The notes below the pieces were generated by a model. That model did not search any database. It saw only the letters and a list, made by a program, of their open reading frames with translations, and was not told the origin of the DNA. Made by a program: the position numbers and the translations under genes. Shown piece after piece: positions 34,883 to 43,777 of a stretch of DNA of 64,000 nucleotides; the first letter of the stretch is position 1; the number at the start of each line of letters is the position of its first letter. The DNA is from Flavobacterium sp. HSC-32F16 (GTDB lineage Bacteria; Bacteroidota; Bacteroidia; Flavobacteriales; Flavobacteriaceae), in NCBI RefSeq assembly GCF_024171645.1, contig NZ_JALKAC010000006.1:248001-312000 (forward strand), read 5' to 3'.

Positions 34883-36901
34883 ATGAAAAAATTATTTTTA
34901 TTGTTTTTGATACTTTTTAGTTTTCAAAACACATTTTCTCAAATTTACGATCCCGTTTCATTTACGACTTTAGTTAAGGAAACAGGGCAGAACAGCTACA
35001 CTTTAAGTATTACAGCGCAAATCGACAAAGGCTGGCACATGTATTCGCAAAAAGTTCCCGCAAATGGACCAATGCCAACTAGTTTTGTCTTTGCAAAATC
35101 TAAAAATTATACAACAAAAGGCGGCGTTATTGAGCCAAACGGACATGAAATTGATGATCCGATTTTTAATATGCGCATCAAACTTTTTGAAACAAAAGCT
35201 GTTTTTACACAAAAAATAGAAAGAAAAAATAACGATGCTTTTAAGGTTAACGCAACTATAGAATTTATGGTCTGCAATGATCAAAGCTGTTTGCCGCCAA
35301 GCGAAAGGGAATTTGTTTTTGAAATTCCAAAAGGCGCTGCAGAAGAACAATCAAAAATTACAGAAACCGTTCAAAGAGATACCGTTATAACTCAGAAAGA
35401 AGATACGGTTGCAGCAGTTATTCCAGTAAAAACAGAAATGAGAAAAGATAGTGTTTCTGTTGAAAAAAATGCTGCTAAAAACGAGCAAAACATCTGGAAC
35501 ATATTTCTATTAAGCTTTTTAGGCGGTTTGGCAGCTTTACTAACGCCTTGTGTTTTCCCGATGATTCCAATGACAGTTAGTTTTTTTACCAAACAAAGTA
35601 AAAACAAAGCAGCAGGAATTAGAAATGCCATATTATACGGATGGTTTATTATTATTATTTATGTGGCCTTAGGAACTTTAGTGACGACTATTTTTGGTGC
35701 AGATGCTTTAAACGCACTGGCAACAAACGTTATATTTAATTTGGTGTTTTTTGTATTATTGGTCGTTTTTGCCATCTCATTTTTGGGCGCTTTCGAAATT
35801 GTTCTGCCAAGTTCATGGCTTACTAAAGTGGATAATAAATCTCAAAAAAGCGGTGTAATTGGTATCTTTTTTATGGCTTTGGCTTTAGCAATAGTATCAT
35901 TCTCATGTACAGGACCAATTGTTGGGACTTTATTAGTGCAGTCAGCAAGTCAGGGCGGTTTAGCACCCATTATCGGAATGTTAGGTTTTTCATTGGCAAT
36001 TGCACTGCCATTTACACTTTTTGCCGCTTTTCCCGGCTGGATGAATTCTTTACCAAAATCAGGCGGATGGTTAAACTCTGTAAAAGTGGTTTTAGGCTTT
36101 TTAGAACTGGCTTTGGCTTTTAAATTTTTATCGAATGCTGATTTGGTTTTGCAATTGCATTTATTGGAAAGAGAAACATTTTTAGCCATTTGGATTGCCA
36201 TTTTTGCAGCCTTAACTTTTTACTTATTCGGAAAAATCCAGCTTTCGCATGATTCTCCGGTTACACATCTTTCAGTAGGCAGATTAAGTTTCGGGATCGT
36301 GGTTTTGGCATTTACTATTTATTTAATTCCGGGATTATGGGGCGCGCCTCTGCAATGGATCAGCGGATTTCCTCCTCCAAAACAATACAGCGAATCTCCA
36401 AACGGAATTGGAACAACAGTATCTTCAAACACTGCAGCGGCAATATTGCCGGAAGGTGCAGAAGAAGGTCCAAACGGAATTACTGTTTTCAGAGATTATG
36501 ATTTAGGACTCGCTTATGCCAAAAAAGTAAATAAACCGGTTATGCTTGATTTTACGGGATTTGCCTGCGTAAACTGCCGTAAAATGGAAGAACGTGTCTG
36601 GCCGGATCCGCAGGTTTTGTCGCAGCTTAATAATGATGTGGTCGTAATTTCGTTATATGTAGATGACAAAAGACCGCTGGAAGAAAACGAGCAGGTGGTG
36701 TCTAAAATAACGGGTAAAAAATTAAAATATATTGGGCAGAAATGGAGCGAATTCCAAATCTTGAAATACAAAACAAATGCACAGCCGTATTATGTTTTAG
36801 TGGATCACAAAGGAGAAAATTTAAATCAGCCTACGGCTTATAATCCGGATATTGCTTTTTATACCAATTGGTTGAAAGAAGGTGTCCGGAACTTCAGATA
36901 A
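34883..36901 (+). CDS. dsbD: Thiol:disulfide interchange protein DsbD (full length)
   Basis: 672 residues from the ATG at 34883, which begins the signal peptide MKKLFLLFLILFSFQNTFSQ. Three DsbD parts are present: periplasmic alpha domain with the pair VCNDQSCLPP; eight-helix membrane domain (about 205-475) with its two redox cysteines LTPCVFPM and SFSCTGPIV; and C-terminal thioredoxin domain with DFTGFACVNCRKME (Cys at about 561 and 564). It carries electrons from cytoplasmic thioredoxin to periplasmic thiol proteins, here probably the TlpA-like protein of the same cluster. It is 158 bases after the hydrolase, separated by a hairpin repeat. Confidence 0.93.
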   Translation: MKKLFLLFLILFSFQNTFSQIYDPVSFTTLVKETGQNSYTLSITAQIDKGWHMYSQKVPANGPMPTSFVFAKSKNYTTKGGVIEPNGHEIDDPIFNMRIKLFETKAVFTQKIERKNNDAFKVNATIEFMVCNDQSCLPPSEREFVFEIPKGAAEEQSKITETVQRDTVITQKEDTVAAVIPVKTEMRKDSVSVEKNAAKNEQNIWNIFLLSFLGGLAALLTPCVFPMIPMTVSFFTKQSKNKAAGIRNAILYGWFIIIIYVALGTLVTTIFGADALNALATNVIFNLVFFVLLVVFAISFLGAFEIVLPSSWLTKVDNKSQKSGVIGIFFMALALAIVSFSCTGPIVGTLLVQSASQGGLAPIIGMLGFSLAIALPFTLFAAFPGWMNSLPKSGGWLNSVKVVLGFLELALAFKFLSNADLVLQLHLLERETFLAIWIAIFAALTFYLFGKIQLSHDSPVTHLSVGRLSFGIVVLAFTIYLIPGLWGAPLQWISGFPPPKQYSESPNGIGTTVSSNTAAAILPEGAEEGPNGITVFRDYDLGLAYAKKVNKPVMLDFTGFACVNCRKMEERVWPDPQVLSQLNNDVVVISLYVDDKRPLEENEQVVSKITGKKLKYIGQKWSEFQILKYKTNAQPYYVLVDHKGENLNQPTAYNPDIAFYTNWLKEGVRNFR

Positions 36902-36925
36902 TCATCAAAAACAAAAAAATATCAA

Positions 36926-39745
36926 ATGAAAATCTTTCAATCAAAATATTTGCTTTTTATCCTTTTCATAGGATTTAAAAGTACTGCACAGTTTAGCACT
37001 ACAATTCCGCTGGATTCTGAAGTGGCTTCGGGAAAATTAAAAAACGGAATGAAATATTATGTGCTTCATAACGAATGGCCAAAAGATCGTGTAAGTTTTT
37101 ATTTTGCCCAAAATGTCGGAGCGATTTTAGAAAATGATGATCAAAACGGATTAGCACATTTCTTAGAGCACATGGCTTTTAACGGAACTCAAAACTTTGA
37201 AGGAAAAGGTATTATTGATATGCTGGAAAAAAAAGGCGTTCGCTTTGGTGCAGATATCAATGCTTATACAGCTCAGGATCAAACGGTTTATAATTTGAGC
37301 AATGTTCCTTCTTCAGATGATAAACTAGTAGATTCCTGCCTTTTGGCCTTACACGACTGGTCAGGTTTTCTTTCTTTAAAAGATACAGAAATTGATGCTG
37401 AACGCGGTGTAATTAGAGAAGAATGGAGAACAAGACGTGATTCTGATTTCAGATTACGCTTGGAAACCGATAAAACATTATACAAAGATTCTAAATACGC
37501 AAAACGTGATGTTATTGGCGATTTAAATATCATTAATAATTTTGATTATCAAGTTCTTAGAGATTATTATAAAAAATGGTACCGCCCGGATTTACAAGCC
37601 GTTATTGTTGTGGGAGATGTAAATGTGAAAGAAGTAGAGCAGAAGATTATCCAACTTTTCTCGACTATAGAAATGCCAAAAAATGCGGCGGAACGTTATT
37701 ACGTTTCAATTCCGAAAAATAAAGGAATGGAATATGTTTTAGCAAAAGATAAAGAAGCGCAGGAAACATCAATTGTTTTGTATTATAAGAAAGACTTTAG
37801 TAGAGTTAAAAACGATGAAACAATCAGAAAAGATCTGGTAAATAATTTGTGCACCGATATGATGAACAGACGTTATCAGGCATTTATCCAGAATAACGAA
37901 ACTTCTGTTTTAAAAATGGCATCCGGACCTTCTGAAGTATCCAGGTTAACAGATTCTTACAGCTTATATGTTGTTCCAAAAAATAATAAAACAGCAGCAG
38001 GTTTTAAAGAATTGATGATCGAAACAGAAAGAGCAGTCCGTTACGGTTTTACACAAAAAGAACTCGATAGAAATAAAGAAGGAATTTTGAGTTATTATGA
38101 AGATCTGCTTCAAAATAAAGATAAAATCAACAGCGATGAGTTTGCAGAGGAATTAGTAAATTATTTCCTGAAAGCCGCTCCATTTGAAAGTATTGAAAAA
38201 CAATATGAAAATATTAAAAAACGTTTAGCTTCGATTACACTTTCTGAAATAAATCAGGCGGTTAAAAAACTGCAAACCGCTGATAATATTGTTTTAACGG
38301 TTACTGGGCCTGATAAAAATGATGTGGTATATCCGTCAAAATCAGATTATACGGCTATTATGGAATCGGTTAAAAAAATGCCTTTAGAAAAATACAAAGA
38401 AACCAATACTGATAAACCTTTGATTACGGCAGAGTTAAAAGGTTCTAAAGTAATAAAAGAATCTGATGCAGGAATTGCAGGAGCGAAAAGTTACGTTTTA
38501 GGAAACGGTGCCAAAATTATTTTATATCCAACGACTTTGGCCAAAGATGAAATTTTGTTTTCGGCATTTAGTAAAGGAGGCAGCTCTTTACTTAAAACAG
38601 AAGATATTCCATCATCGCAAATTGCGGTAAGTTTAGTAGAAAGTTCTGGTTTAGGAGAATTTAAAAATACCGATTTACAAGATAAACTAAATGGAAAAAT
38701 AGTAAGTTTAAAACCTTACATAACGGAATTGACAGAAGGATTTAAAGGTTCGAGTAATCAAAAAGATGTTGAAACTTTATTACAGCTCTTGTACTTGTAT
38801 TTTGAGAATCCAAGATTCGATACAGATTCGTATTCAAGAATGCTGACTGGTTTAACTAATTCGTTAGAAAACAGTGCCAATACAAACCCTAAAATTTTTC
38901 AGGACACTATTTCGCTGTTAAACTCAAACCATAATAAACGACTTCCGCTTTTCAATCAGGAATTTATCAAGCAATTGAGTTTTGAAAAAGCATCGGAAAT
39001 TTATAAAAACAGAATCTGGAATGCCGCTGATTTTACGTTTGTTTTTACAGGAAATCTTCCTGAAAATACACTTTCGTTAATCGAAAAATATATAGGAAGT
39101 ATTTCATCTGATGTAAACAAAACCGAAAATTTTAAAGACAATCACATAGAGCCTAAAGATGGAATTGCGAAGGAATTGTTGATTAGGGAAATGAATGTGC
39201 CAAAAGCCAGCGTTTACATTCGATTTGTAAAGCCGTTTCCATACACGTATAAAAATGTTTTCACGATTCATATTTTGTCTGAATTACTGTCTAAAAAATA
39301 TCTTGATTTAATTCGTGAAGAAGAGGGCGGAAGTTACGGTGTACATGTTTCTTCGGGCGTGAGCAGACTTCCGTCTGATGAATATTCGATGACCATTAAT
39401 TTTGACAGTGATCCTGAAAAAGAGGAAAAACTAACCAAAATTGTTTATGAGCAAATCGAGTTAATGCAGAAAAAAGAAGTGAAGAACGAGGATATTCAAT
39501 CTGTAAAAAATACCGTTTTAAAATCAAGAGCCGAAAAAGTATTATCAAACAGTTTCTGGCTGAGTAATTTAAACAATATGGCTTTAAATAATGAAGATTT
39601 TAAAGATGATGTTATTTACCAGAAAACTTTAAATGAAATTACTCCGGAAGATTTAAAAGCTTTTGCGAAACAGTTTTTTGAAAAACCAAAAACAGTAGAA
39701 GTTATTATGAAATCGAAATCTCAGAGTGCTTCTGCTCAATATTAA
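36926..39745 (+). CDS. M16 family zinc metallopeptidase (PqqL-like), exported
   Basis: 939 residues with signal peptide (MKIFQSKYLLFILFIGFKSTAQ). The inverted zinc site HFLEH is at residues 78-82, with the distal Glu in ERGVIREEWR. Full length covers the two homologous halves of the family (second half from about 500, lacking the zinc site; YGVHVSSGVSRLP near the end). M16 peptidases cleave unfolded peptides of intermediate length in a closed chamber. Its start is 24 bases after dsbD. With the disulfide-reducing proteins and the hydrolase it fits a periplasmic route for dismantling disulfide-bonded peptides. Confidence 0.92.
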   Translation: MKIFQSKYLLFILFIGFKSTAQFSTTIPLDSEVASGKLKNGMKYYVLHNEWPKDRVSFYFAQNVGAILENDDQNGLAHFLEHMAFNGTQNFEGKGIIDMLEKKGVRFGADINAYTAQDQTVYNLSNVPSSDDKLVDSCLLALHDWSGFLSLKDTEIDAERGVIREEWRTRRDSDFRLRLETDKTLYKDSKYAKRDVIGDLNIINNFDYQVLRDYYKKWYRPDLQAVIVVGDVNVKEVEQKIIQLFSTIEMPKNAAERYYVSIPKNKGMEYVLAKDKEAQETSIVLYYKKDFSRVKNDETIRKDLVNNLCTDMMNRRYQAFIQNNETSVLKMASGPSEVSRLTDSYSLYVVPKNNKTAAGFKELMIETERAVRYGFTQKELDRNKEGILSYYEDLLQNKDKINSDEFAEELVNYFLKAAPFESIEKQYENIKKRLASITLSEINQAVKKLQTADNIVLTVTGPDKNDVVYPSKSDYTAIMESVKKMPLEKYKETNTDKPLITAELKGSKVIKESDAGIAGAKSYVLGNGAKIILYPTTLAKDEILFSAFSKGGSSLLKTEDIPSSQIAVSLVESSGLGEFKNTDLQDKLNGKIVSLKPYITELTEGFKGSSNQKDVETLLQLLYLYFENPRFDTDSYSRMLTGLTNSLENSANTNPKIFQDTISLLNSNHNKRLPLFNQEFIKQLSFEKASEIYKNRIWNAADFTFVFTGNLPENTLSLIEKYIGSISSDVNKTENFKDNHIEPKDGIAKELLIREMNVPKASVYIRFVKPFPYTYKNVFTIHILSELLSKKYLDLIREEEGGSYGVHVSSGVSRLPSDEYSMTINFDSDPEKEEKLTKIVYEQIELMQKKEVKNEDIQSVKNTVLKSRAEKVLSNSFWLSNLNNMALNNEDFKDDVIYQKTLNEITPEDLKAFAKQFFEKPKTVEVIMKSKSQSASAQY

Positions 39746-39763
39746 AATAAAACCTGATGTTAT

Positions 39764-39910
39764 AAAACACATAGAAACATAGTTTTATCTAAAGAAAGGA
39801 ATAAAAAGGATACTAAAAGAATCCAGTTTATCATACACAGTAATCTATGTTTGTTATTGCAAGTGAAACGTGTTGTGCTGACATCACAAATCTATGTTTC
39901 TATGTGTTAA
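39764..39910. repeat. ACACATAGAAACATAG element, copy 2
   Basis: Arms AAAACACATAGAAACATAG (39764-39782) and CTATGTTTCTATGTGTT (39892-39908) enclose about 110 bases whose word order matches copy 1 at 20431. It sits directly after the M16 stop and before the terminator at 40007, as if inserted between gene and terminator. No ORF. Confidence 0.8.
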
Positions 39911-40006
39911 ATAATTATACTCAAAGAATTAATAATAAAATGGTTTTTCATAGATTTTATTTTAAAGTATTTGAATTAGTAAGCTTGTACATTACTTGAA
40001 AAACCT

Positions 40007-40041
40007 AAAAGAGCTGTTTTTGCCAACAGCTCTTTTTTTTT
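40007..40041 (+). terminator. Terminator, probably of the SusCD/peptidase operon
   Basis: Perfect stem AAAAGAGCTGTT/AACAGCTCTTTT with loop TTTGCC and a long T tail. The nearest upstream plus-strand gene is the M16 peptidase, 261 bases away across the repeat element. The 354-base gap holds nothing else that I recognise. Confidence 0.88.
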
Positions 40042-40099
40042 ACTTATAAACTGTTTACTTCTTTTTAAACCTGTATTTTTGACTAAAAATAAATAACTA

Positions 40100-40288
40100 A
40101 TGACAAAAGCTGGTTTTATTAAAATTTTATCTTGTGCTTTAATGGCGTTATGTATTGCAGGATGTAGTACACACGGTTCATCCTCATCTTCACGTTCAGG
40201 AAAAGTGCCTCCAGGACAGGCGAAGAAAATGTCTGGAAACAAAAGCGCAAAATCGCATGCTCCGGGACAGCAAAAAAAGAGACGCTGA
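40100..40288 (+). CDS. Small basic lipoprotein with VPPGQAKK motif, 62 aa
   Basis: Lipoprotein signal MTKAGFIKILSCALMALCIAGCSTHG with Cys22. The mature 40 residues are Ser/Lys/Pro-rich and carry the motif VPPGQAKKMSGNKSAKSHAPGQ, which I recall as recurring in small Bacteroidota lipoproteins of unknown function, sometimes labelled quinol oxidase subunit 4 without good support. ATG is well placed and a terminator follows at once, so it is a monocistronic gene. Likely an abundant envelope peptide; function unknown. Confidence 0.7.
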   Translation: MTKAGFIKILSCALMALCIAGCSTHGSSSSSRSGKVPPGQAKKMSGNKSAKSHAPGQQKKRR

Positions 40289-40295
40289 GAATAGA

Positions 40296-40327
40296 GAAAA
40301 ACCGTAAGTAATTTTACGGTTTTTTTT
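40296..40327. terminator. Bidirectional terminator between convergent genes
   Basis: Stem AAAAACCGTAA/TTACGGTTTTT with loop GTAATT; A run on one side and T run on the other, serving the small lipoprotein and the CopD-like gene. Confidence 0.88.
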
Positions 40328-40333
40328 ATGAAT

Positions 40334-40780
40334 TTATATTCCTCCGTATCTTAAAGTCGATCCTAAAATAAGCATCGTAACTCCAATTAAAGTAACGGTA
40401 ATAATTAGTACAGCCATCTTTTTTATATTGAATTCATTTAGATTGGGAATGATTTTGAACTGGGCAATCAGAGCGCAGATAATGGTTAGAAAAAGCAATA
40501 ATAATTTGGCAGAAACTACTTTTTCAAAACTGCCCGAAAAACTAAACCAGGAATCTATTGTTACACCAAAATCATATGCCATCCAGATTCCGGTAATAAC
40601 AAGTATAATTAGAGACGACATTCCAAGAATTTCAAACTTTCTTTCAAAGTTTAGAATAATGTTTGGGTCTCTTTTTCTTAAAGCCGACGGCAGAAAAACA
40701 ATACTGAGCGTAAGATGACCTCCAACCCAAATTGTGGCCGCCAAAAGGTGAATTATTAAAATAAAATGGTGAGGTGTCAT
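40334..40780 (-). CDS. CopD-like four-helix membrane protein
   Basis: 148 residues with four predicted membrane helices: HFILIIHLLAATIWVGGHL, MSSLIILVITGIWMAY, VVSAKLLLLFLTIICALIA and MAVLIITVTLIGVTMLIL. The opening helix with the HLLAATIWVGGH motif and the conserved His residues are typical of the copper-resistance CopD / DUF2269-like family. Role could be copper handling or haem-dependent electron transfer; the family name does not settle it. It stands alone, 44 bases after the nrdG stop in the same direction, so it may be the last gene of the nrd unit. Confidence 0.75.
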   Translation of the reverse strand: MTPHHFILIIHLLAATIWVGGHLTLSIVFLPSALRKRDPNIILNFERKFEILGMSSLIILVITGIWMAYDFGVTIDSWFSFSGSFEKVVSAKLLLLFLTIICALIAQFKIIPNLNEFNIKKMAVLIITVTLIGVTMLILGSTLRYGGI

Positions 40781-40823
40781 AATACAGTATTTTAGAAGTA
40801 AGAATTAAAAACGTTATATAGTA

Positions 40824-41552
40824 TCATTCCCTAAAAATAACTTTTATTTTTGAGGTTGAGCAATTTTCAGGTTGTAATGATTTATCTGAATGTCCCAACT
40901 CACCAAGGGTGGGAACATTATTCATAAAGTGCTGCACATAATAGCGGCCTTCATAGTTTTGATTTTCCAGATAATCAATCATTTTTAAAAAGTCTATTCT
41001 GGAAATAAGTGCTGAATGAAGCGTAGTTCTAACTTCAAACGGAATGGAGGAATTCGTTAAAAGTGTTAGACTTTCTTCAAATTCAGCAAATAAATCAGAC
41101 TGCGTAATAGATTCAAAATTTGTGGGTAGAGATTTAAAATCTAAGGCAGCATAATCAATTAATTTTTGATCAATCAGCTTTTTTAAAATAGTTGGTTTTG
41201 AGCCGTTAGTATCAATTTTTACAATAAATCCCATGGCTTTTATTTCTTCAATAAACGGAATAATATTTTTATGGATGGTGCATTCACCGCCGCTTAAAAC
41301 TACACCGTCTAATAATCCAATGCGGGATTTTAGAAATTTAAGAATGCTTTCAAAGTCCAGTTTTCCTTTCCCTAAAACAATATTAGGATTGTAACAATAC
41401 GAACACCGCATATTACAGCCCGCAAACCACACAATGCAGGCTGCTCTATCCGGGTAGTCTAATAAGGTGAAAGGGGTTATGCTGTAAACAGCTTTATTAG
41501 ACCATAATTTCTTTGAAATGCGTTCGCTGCTGATGTTCGCCTTTTTTTCCAA
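40824..41552 (-). CDS. nrdG: Anaerobic ribonucleotide reductase activating radical-SAM protein
   Basis: 242 residues. Radical SAM cluster motif C-x3-C-x2-C at Cys46, Cys50, Cys53 (FAGCNMRCSYCYNP), followed by VVLSGGECTIHK. It makes the 5'-deoxyadenosyl radical that creates the glycyl radical in NrdD. No in-frame ATG precedes the motif, so the start is the TTG at 41552, inside the preceding NrdD-tail ORF (56-base overlap). This tight overlap indicates translational coupling. N-terminal 20 residues before AVYSITPFTLLDYPD are not conserved, so the true start may be slightly later. Confidence 0.9.
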   Translation of the reverse strand: MEKKANISSERISKKLWSNKAVYSITPFTLLDYPDRAACIVWFAGCNMRCSYCYNPNIVLGKGKLDFESILKFLKSRIGLLDGVVLSGGECTIHKNIIPFIEEIKAMGFIVKIDTNGSKPTILKKLIDQKLIDYAALDFKSLPTNFESITQSDLFAEFEESLTLLTNSSIPFEVRTTLHSALISRIDFLKMIDYLENQNYEGRYYVQHFMNNVPTLGELGHSDKSLQPENCSTSKIKVIFRE

Positions 41553-41661
41553 TGTTAAAACTTTCTACAGGCCTGTGATAGCCCATTACTCTTGTGTACA
41601 CTAAACATTTGCTTCTTTTAGCATTTAGTTTTTCGGGAATTTCATGAGACTGTGTTTTCAT
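41497..41661 (-). CDS. Separate ORF for the glycyl-radical tail of NrdD, 54 aa
   Basis: The sequence YTRVMGYHRPVESFNIGKKG corresponds to the end of ordinary NrdD proteins, where E. coli has RRVCGYLGSPDARPFNAGKQ; Gly27 here (codon 41581-41583) is the equivalent of the radical glycine. In this genome it is in a different frame from the main NrdD gene, which stops at 41642. ATG at 41661 (or 41688) overlaps the end of that gene by 20 (or 47) bases. Either the enzyme is built from two chains, or a +1 frameshift joins them. Similar short NrdD-annotated ORFs exist in other bacteria as far as I recall, so a sequencing error is not the only reading. Confidence 0.82.
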   Translation of the reverse strand: MKTQSHEIPEKLNAKRSKCLVYTRVMGYHRPVESFNIGKKGEHQQRTHFKEIMV

Positions 41662-43765
41662 ATAGTATAGTTTGTTGGTTATTTTCATTTAATAATAATT
41701 CATCGCATTTTGGGCAGTATTCATGTTCTCCGTTTAGATAACCGTGAACAGGGCAGATACTGAAAACAGGTGTTACTGTTATATAAGGCAGTTTAAAATT
41801 GGTAAGTACTTTTTTTACGAAGTTTTTACAAGCTGTTGGACTGCTTATTTTTTCTCTCATATAAAGATGCAGAACGGTTCCGCCCGTATATTTGCATTGT
41901 AAAGCATCCTGAAGCAGTAAAGCTTCAAACGGATCATCAGTATGATCAACCGGAATCTGCGAACTGTTTGTGTAATAGATGTTTTCATTATGCCCAGCCT
42001 GCAGGATTTCAGGAAAACGTTTTTTATCTTCTTTGGCAAAACGATACGTTGTTCCTTCTGCCGGAGTAGCTTCCAGATTATATAAATTTCCGGTTTCGGT
42101 CTGAAATTCTTTCATTCTAGCACGGATGTAATCTAAAATTTCGGCAGCAAAATGAATCCCGGAACTGGTGGTAATATCTTGTTTTCCATCAGTAAAATTG
42201 AGCACCATTTCGTTCATTCCGTTTACGCCAATCGTAGAAAAGTGATTTCTAAAATGAGACAGATACCGTTGCGTATAAGGATACAAACCACGATCGTACA
42301 TTTTTTGAATAAATATTCTTTTTTTCTCCAGAGTCGATTTGGCAATCTGAAGTAAATCATCTAAATGATGAAATAAGTTTATAATATTACCTTTGTGCAA
42401 ATAACCCAAACGAGCCATATTAATGGTTACAACGCCAATACTTCCGGTCATTTCTGCGCTTCCAAAAAGACCATTTCCTCGCTTTAATAATTCGCGGAGA
42501 TCGAGCTGTAATCGGCAGCACATACTTCTAACTGCGTTAGGTTTGTAAGCTTCGGGATTTTCGACTCTGTTTCCGTTTTCATCTAAAATATACTGGCTTC
42601 CAATAAAATTCTGAAAATAAGAAGAACCCACTTTAGCCGTATTTTCAAACAACAAATCGACATTTTCGCCTTCCCAGTCAAAATCCTCAGTAATATTTAC
42701 AGTTGGAATAGGGAAAGTAAAAGGCTGTCCGTTTGTATCACCTTCGGTCATAATTGTATAATAAGCCTTATTGATAAGGTTCATTTCATTTTGGAAATCG
42801 GCATATTTTAAATCGATCAATTTTTCAACACCTCTTTTTTTCGCTTTATAAACCAATTCAGGATCATCTGAATACAGAAACAAATGTTCGTCATTTCTTG
42901 TCGGAATCTGATCTTTAAGGTCCGTAGGCGCAACCCAGTCTAAAGTTATATTCGTAAACGGAGATTGTCCCCATCTTGCCGGAACATTCAGGTTGTATAC
43001 AAAACTTCTTATGCCTTTTAAAACCTGATCGTAAGAAAGCTGATCCTTGAACACATATGGTGCGAGATAAGTATCAAAAGAACTGAAAGCCTGAGCGCCG
43101 GCCCATTCGCTTTGCAGAATTCCCAGAAAATTAGCCATTTGTCCCAATGCTTCCCTAAAATGCGACGGAGGTCTGCTTTCTACACGTCCGCGAACACCGT
43201 TAAAACCTTCATTTAAAAGCACACGAAGACTCCATCCGGCGCAATATCCGGTGAGACAGTCCAAATCATGAATATGAATATCACCGTTTCTGTGTGCGGC
43301 GCCTTCCTCTTTAGTATAAATTTTATCGAGCCAGTAATTGGCAATAATTTTACCGGCTGTATTGCTTACCAATCCGGCATTTGAGTACGATGTATTAGCA
43401 TTGGCATTAATACGCCAGTCCGATTGGTTAATGTATTCTTCAACCGTTTGAGTGCTGTCTACATATGTTGTATCATCGTTTAAGCCATTAATATGTTCTC
43501 TCTGAAGTTTTCGGGTATGACGATAGATAATAAACGAACGCATGGTTTTGAAATAACCGTTTTCAAAAAGCACCCGTTCTATAATATCCTGAATCTCTTC
43601 TACAGGCCACGAGTATTTTAATTCGAGTCCTGAAAGTACGATTTTAAGAATTTTTTTATCCATCGGGAGATTTACACTTTTAAAAGCTTTCTGGATGGCA
43701 TCCTGAATTTTGTAAGCTTCAAAAGGTTTATAATCCCCGTTTCGTTTGATCACATATTTTTCCAT
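41642..43765 (-). CDS. nrdD: Anaerobic ribonucleoside-triphosphate reductase, main chain lacking the radical glycine
   Basis: 707 residues. N-terminal ATP-cone (1-90, YVIKRNGDYKPFEAYKIQDAI), then the ten-strand class III barrel with family segments NGDIHIHDLDCLTGYCAGW, SPFTNITLDW, GNGLFGSAEMTGSIGVVTINM and GINGMNE-like (IGVNGMNEMVLNFTDG). The C-terminal zinc site is visible as ICPVHGYLNGEHEYCPKC, but the protein stops about 17 residues later, before the RVxGY radical loop. That loop is in the next ORF. It reduces NTPs without oxygen. Cotranscribed with ric and nad genes upstream. Confidence 0.93.
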   Translation of the reverse strand: MEKYVIKRNGDYKPFEAYKIQDAIQKAFKSVNLPMDKKILKIVLSGLELKYSWPVEEIQDIIERVLFENGYFKTMRSFIIYRHTRKLQREHINGLNDDTTYVDSTQTVEEYINQSDWRINANANTSYSNAGLVSNTAGKIIANYWLDKIYTKEEGAAHRNGDIHIHDLDCLTGYCAGWSLRVLLNEGFNGVRGRVESRPPSHFREALGQMANFLGILQSEWAGAQAFSSFDTYLAPYVFKDQLSYDQVLKGIRSFVYNLNVPARWGQSPFTNITLDWVAPTDLKDQIPTRNDEHLFLYSDDPELVYKAKKRGVEKLIDLKYADFQNEMNLINKAYYTIMTEGDTNGQPFTFPIPTVNITEDFDWEGENVDLLFENTAKVGSSYFQNFIGSQYILDENGNRVENPEAYKPNAVRSMCCRLQLDLRELLKRGNGLFGSAEMTGSIGVVTINMARLGYLHKGNIINLFHHLDDLLQIAKSTLEKKRIFIQKMYDRGLYPYTQRYLSHFRNHFSTIGVNGMNEMVLNFTDGKQDITTSSGIHFAAEILDYIRARMKEFQTETGNLYNLEATPAEGTTYRFAKEDKKRFPEILQAGHNENIYYTNSSQIPVDHTDDPFEALLLQDALQCKYTGGTVLHLYMREKISSPTACKNFVKKVLTNFKLPYITVTPVFSICPVHGYLNGEHEYCPKCDELLLNENNQQTILYENTVS

Positions 43766-43777
43766 ATCATTTATAAT

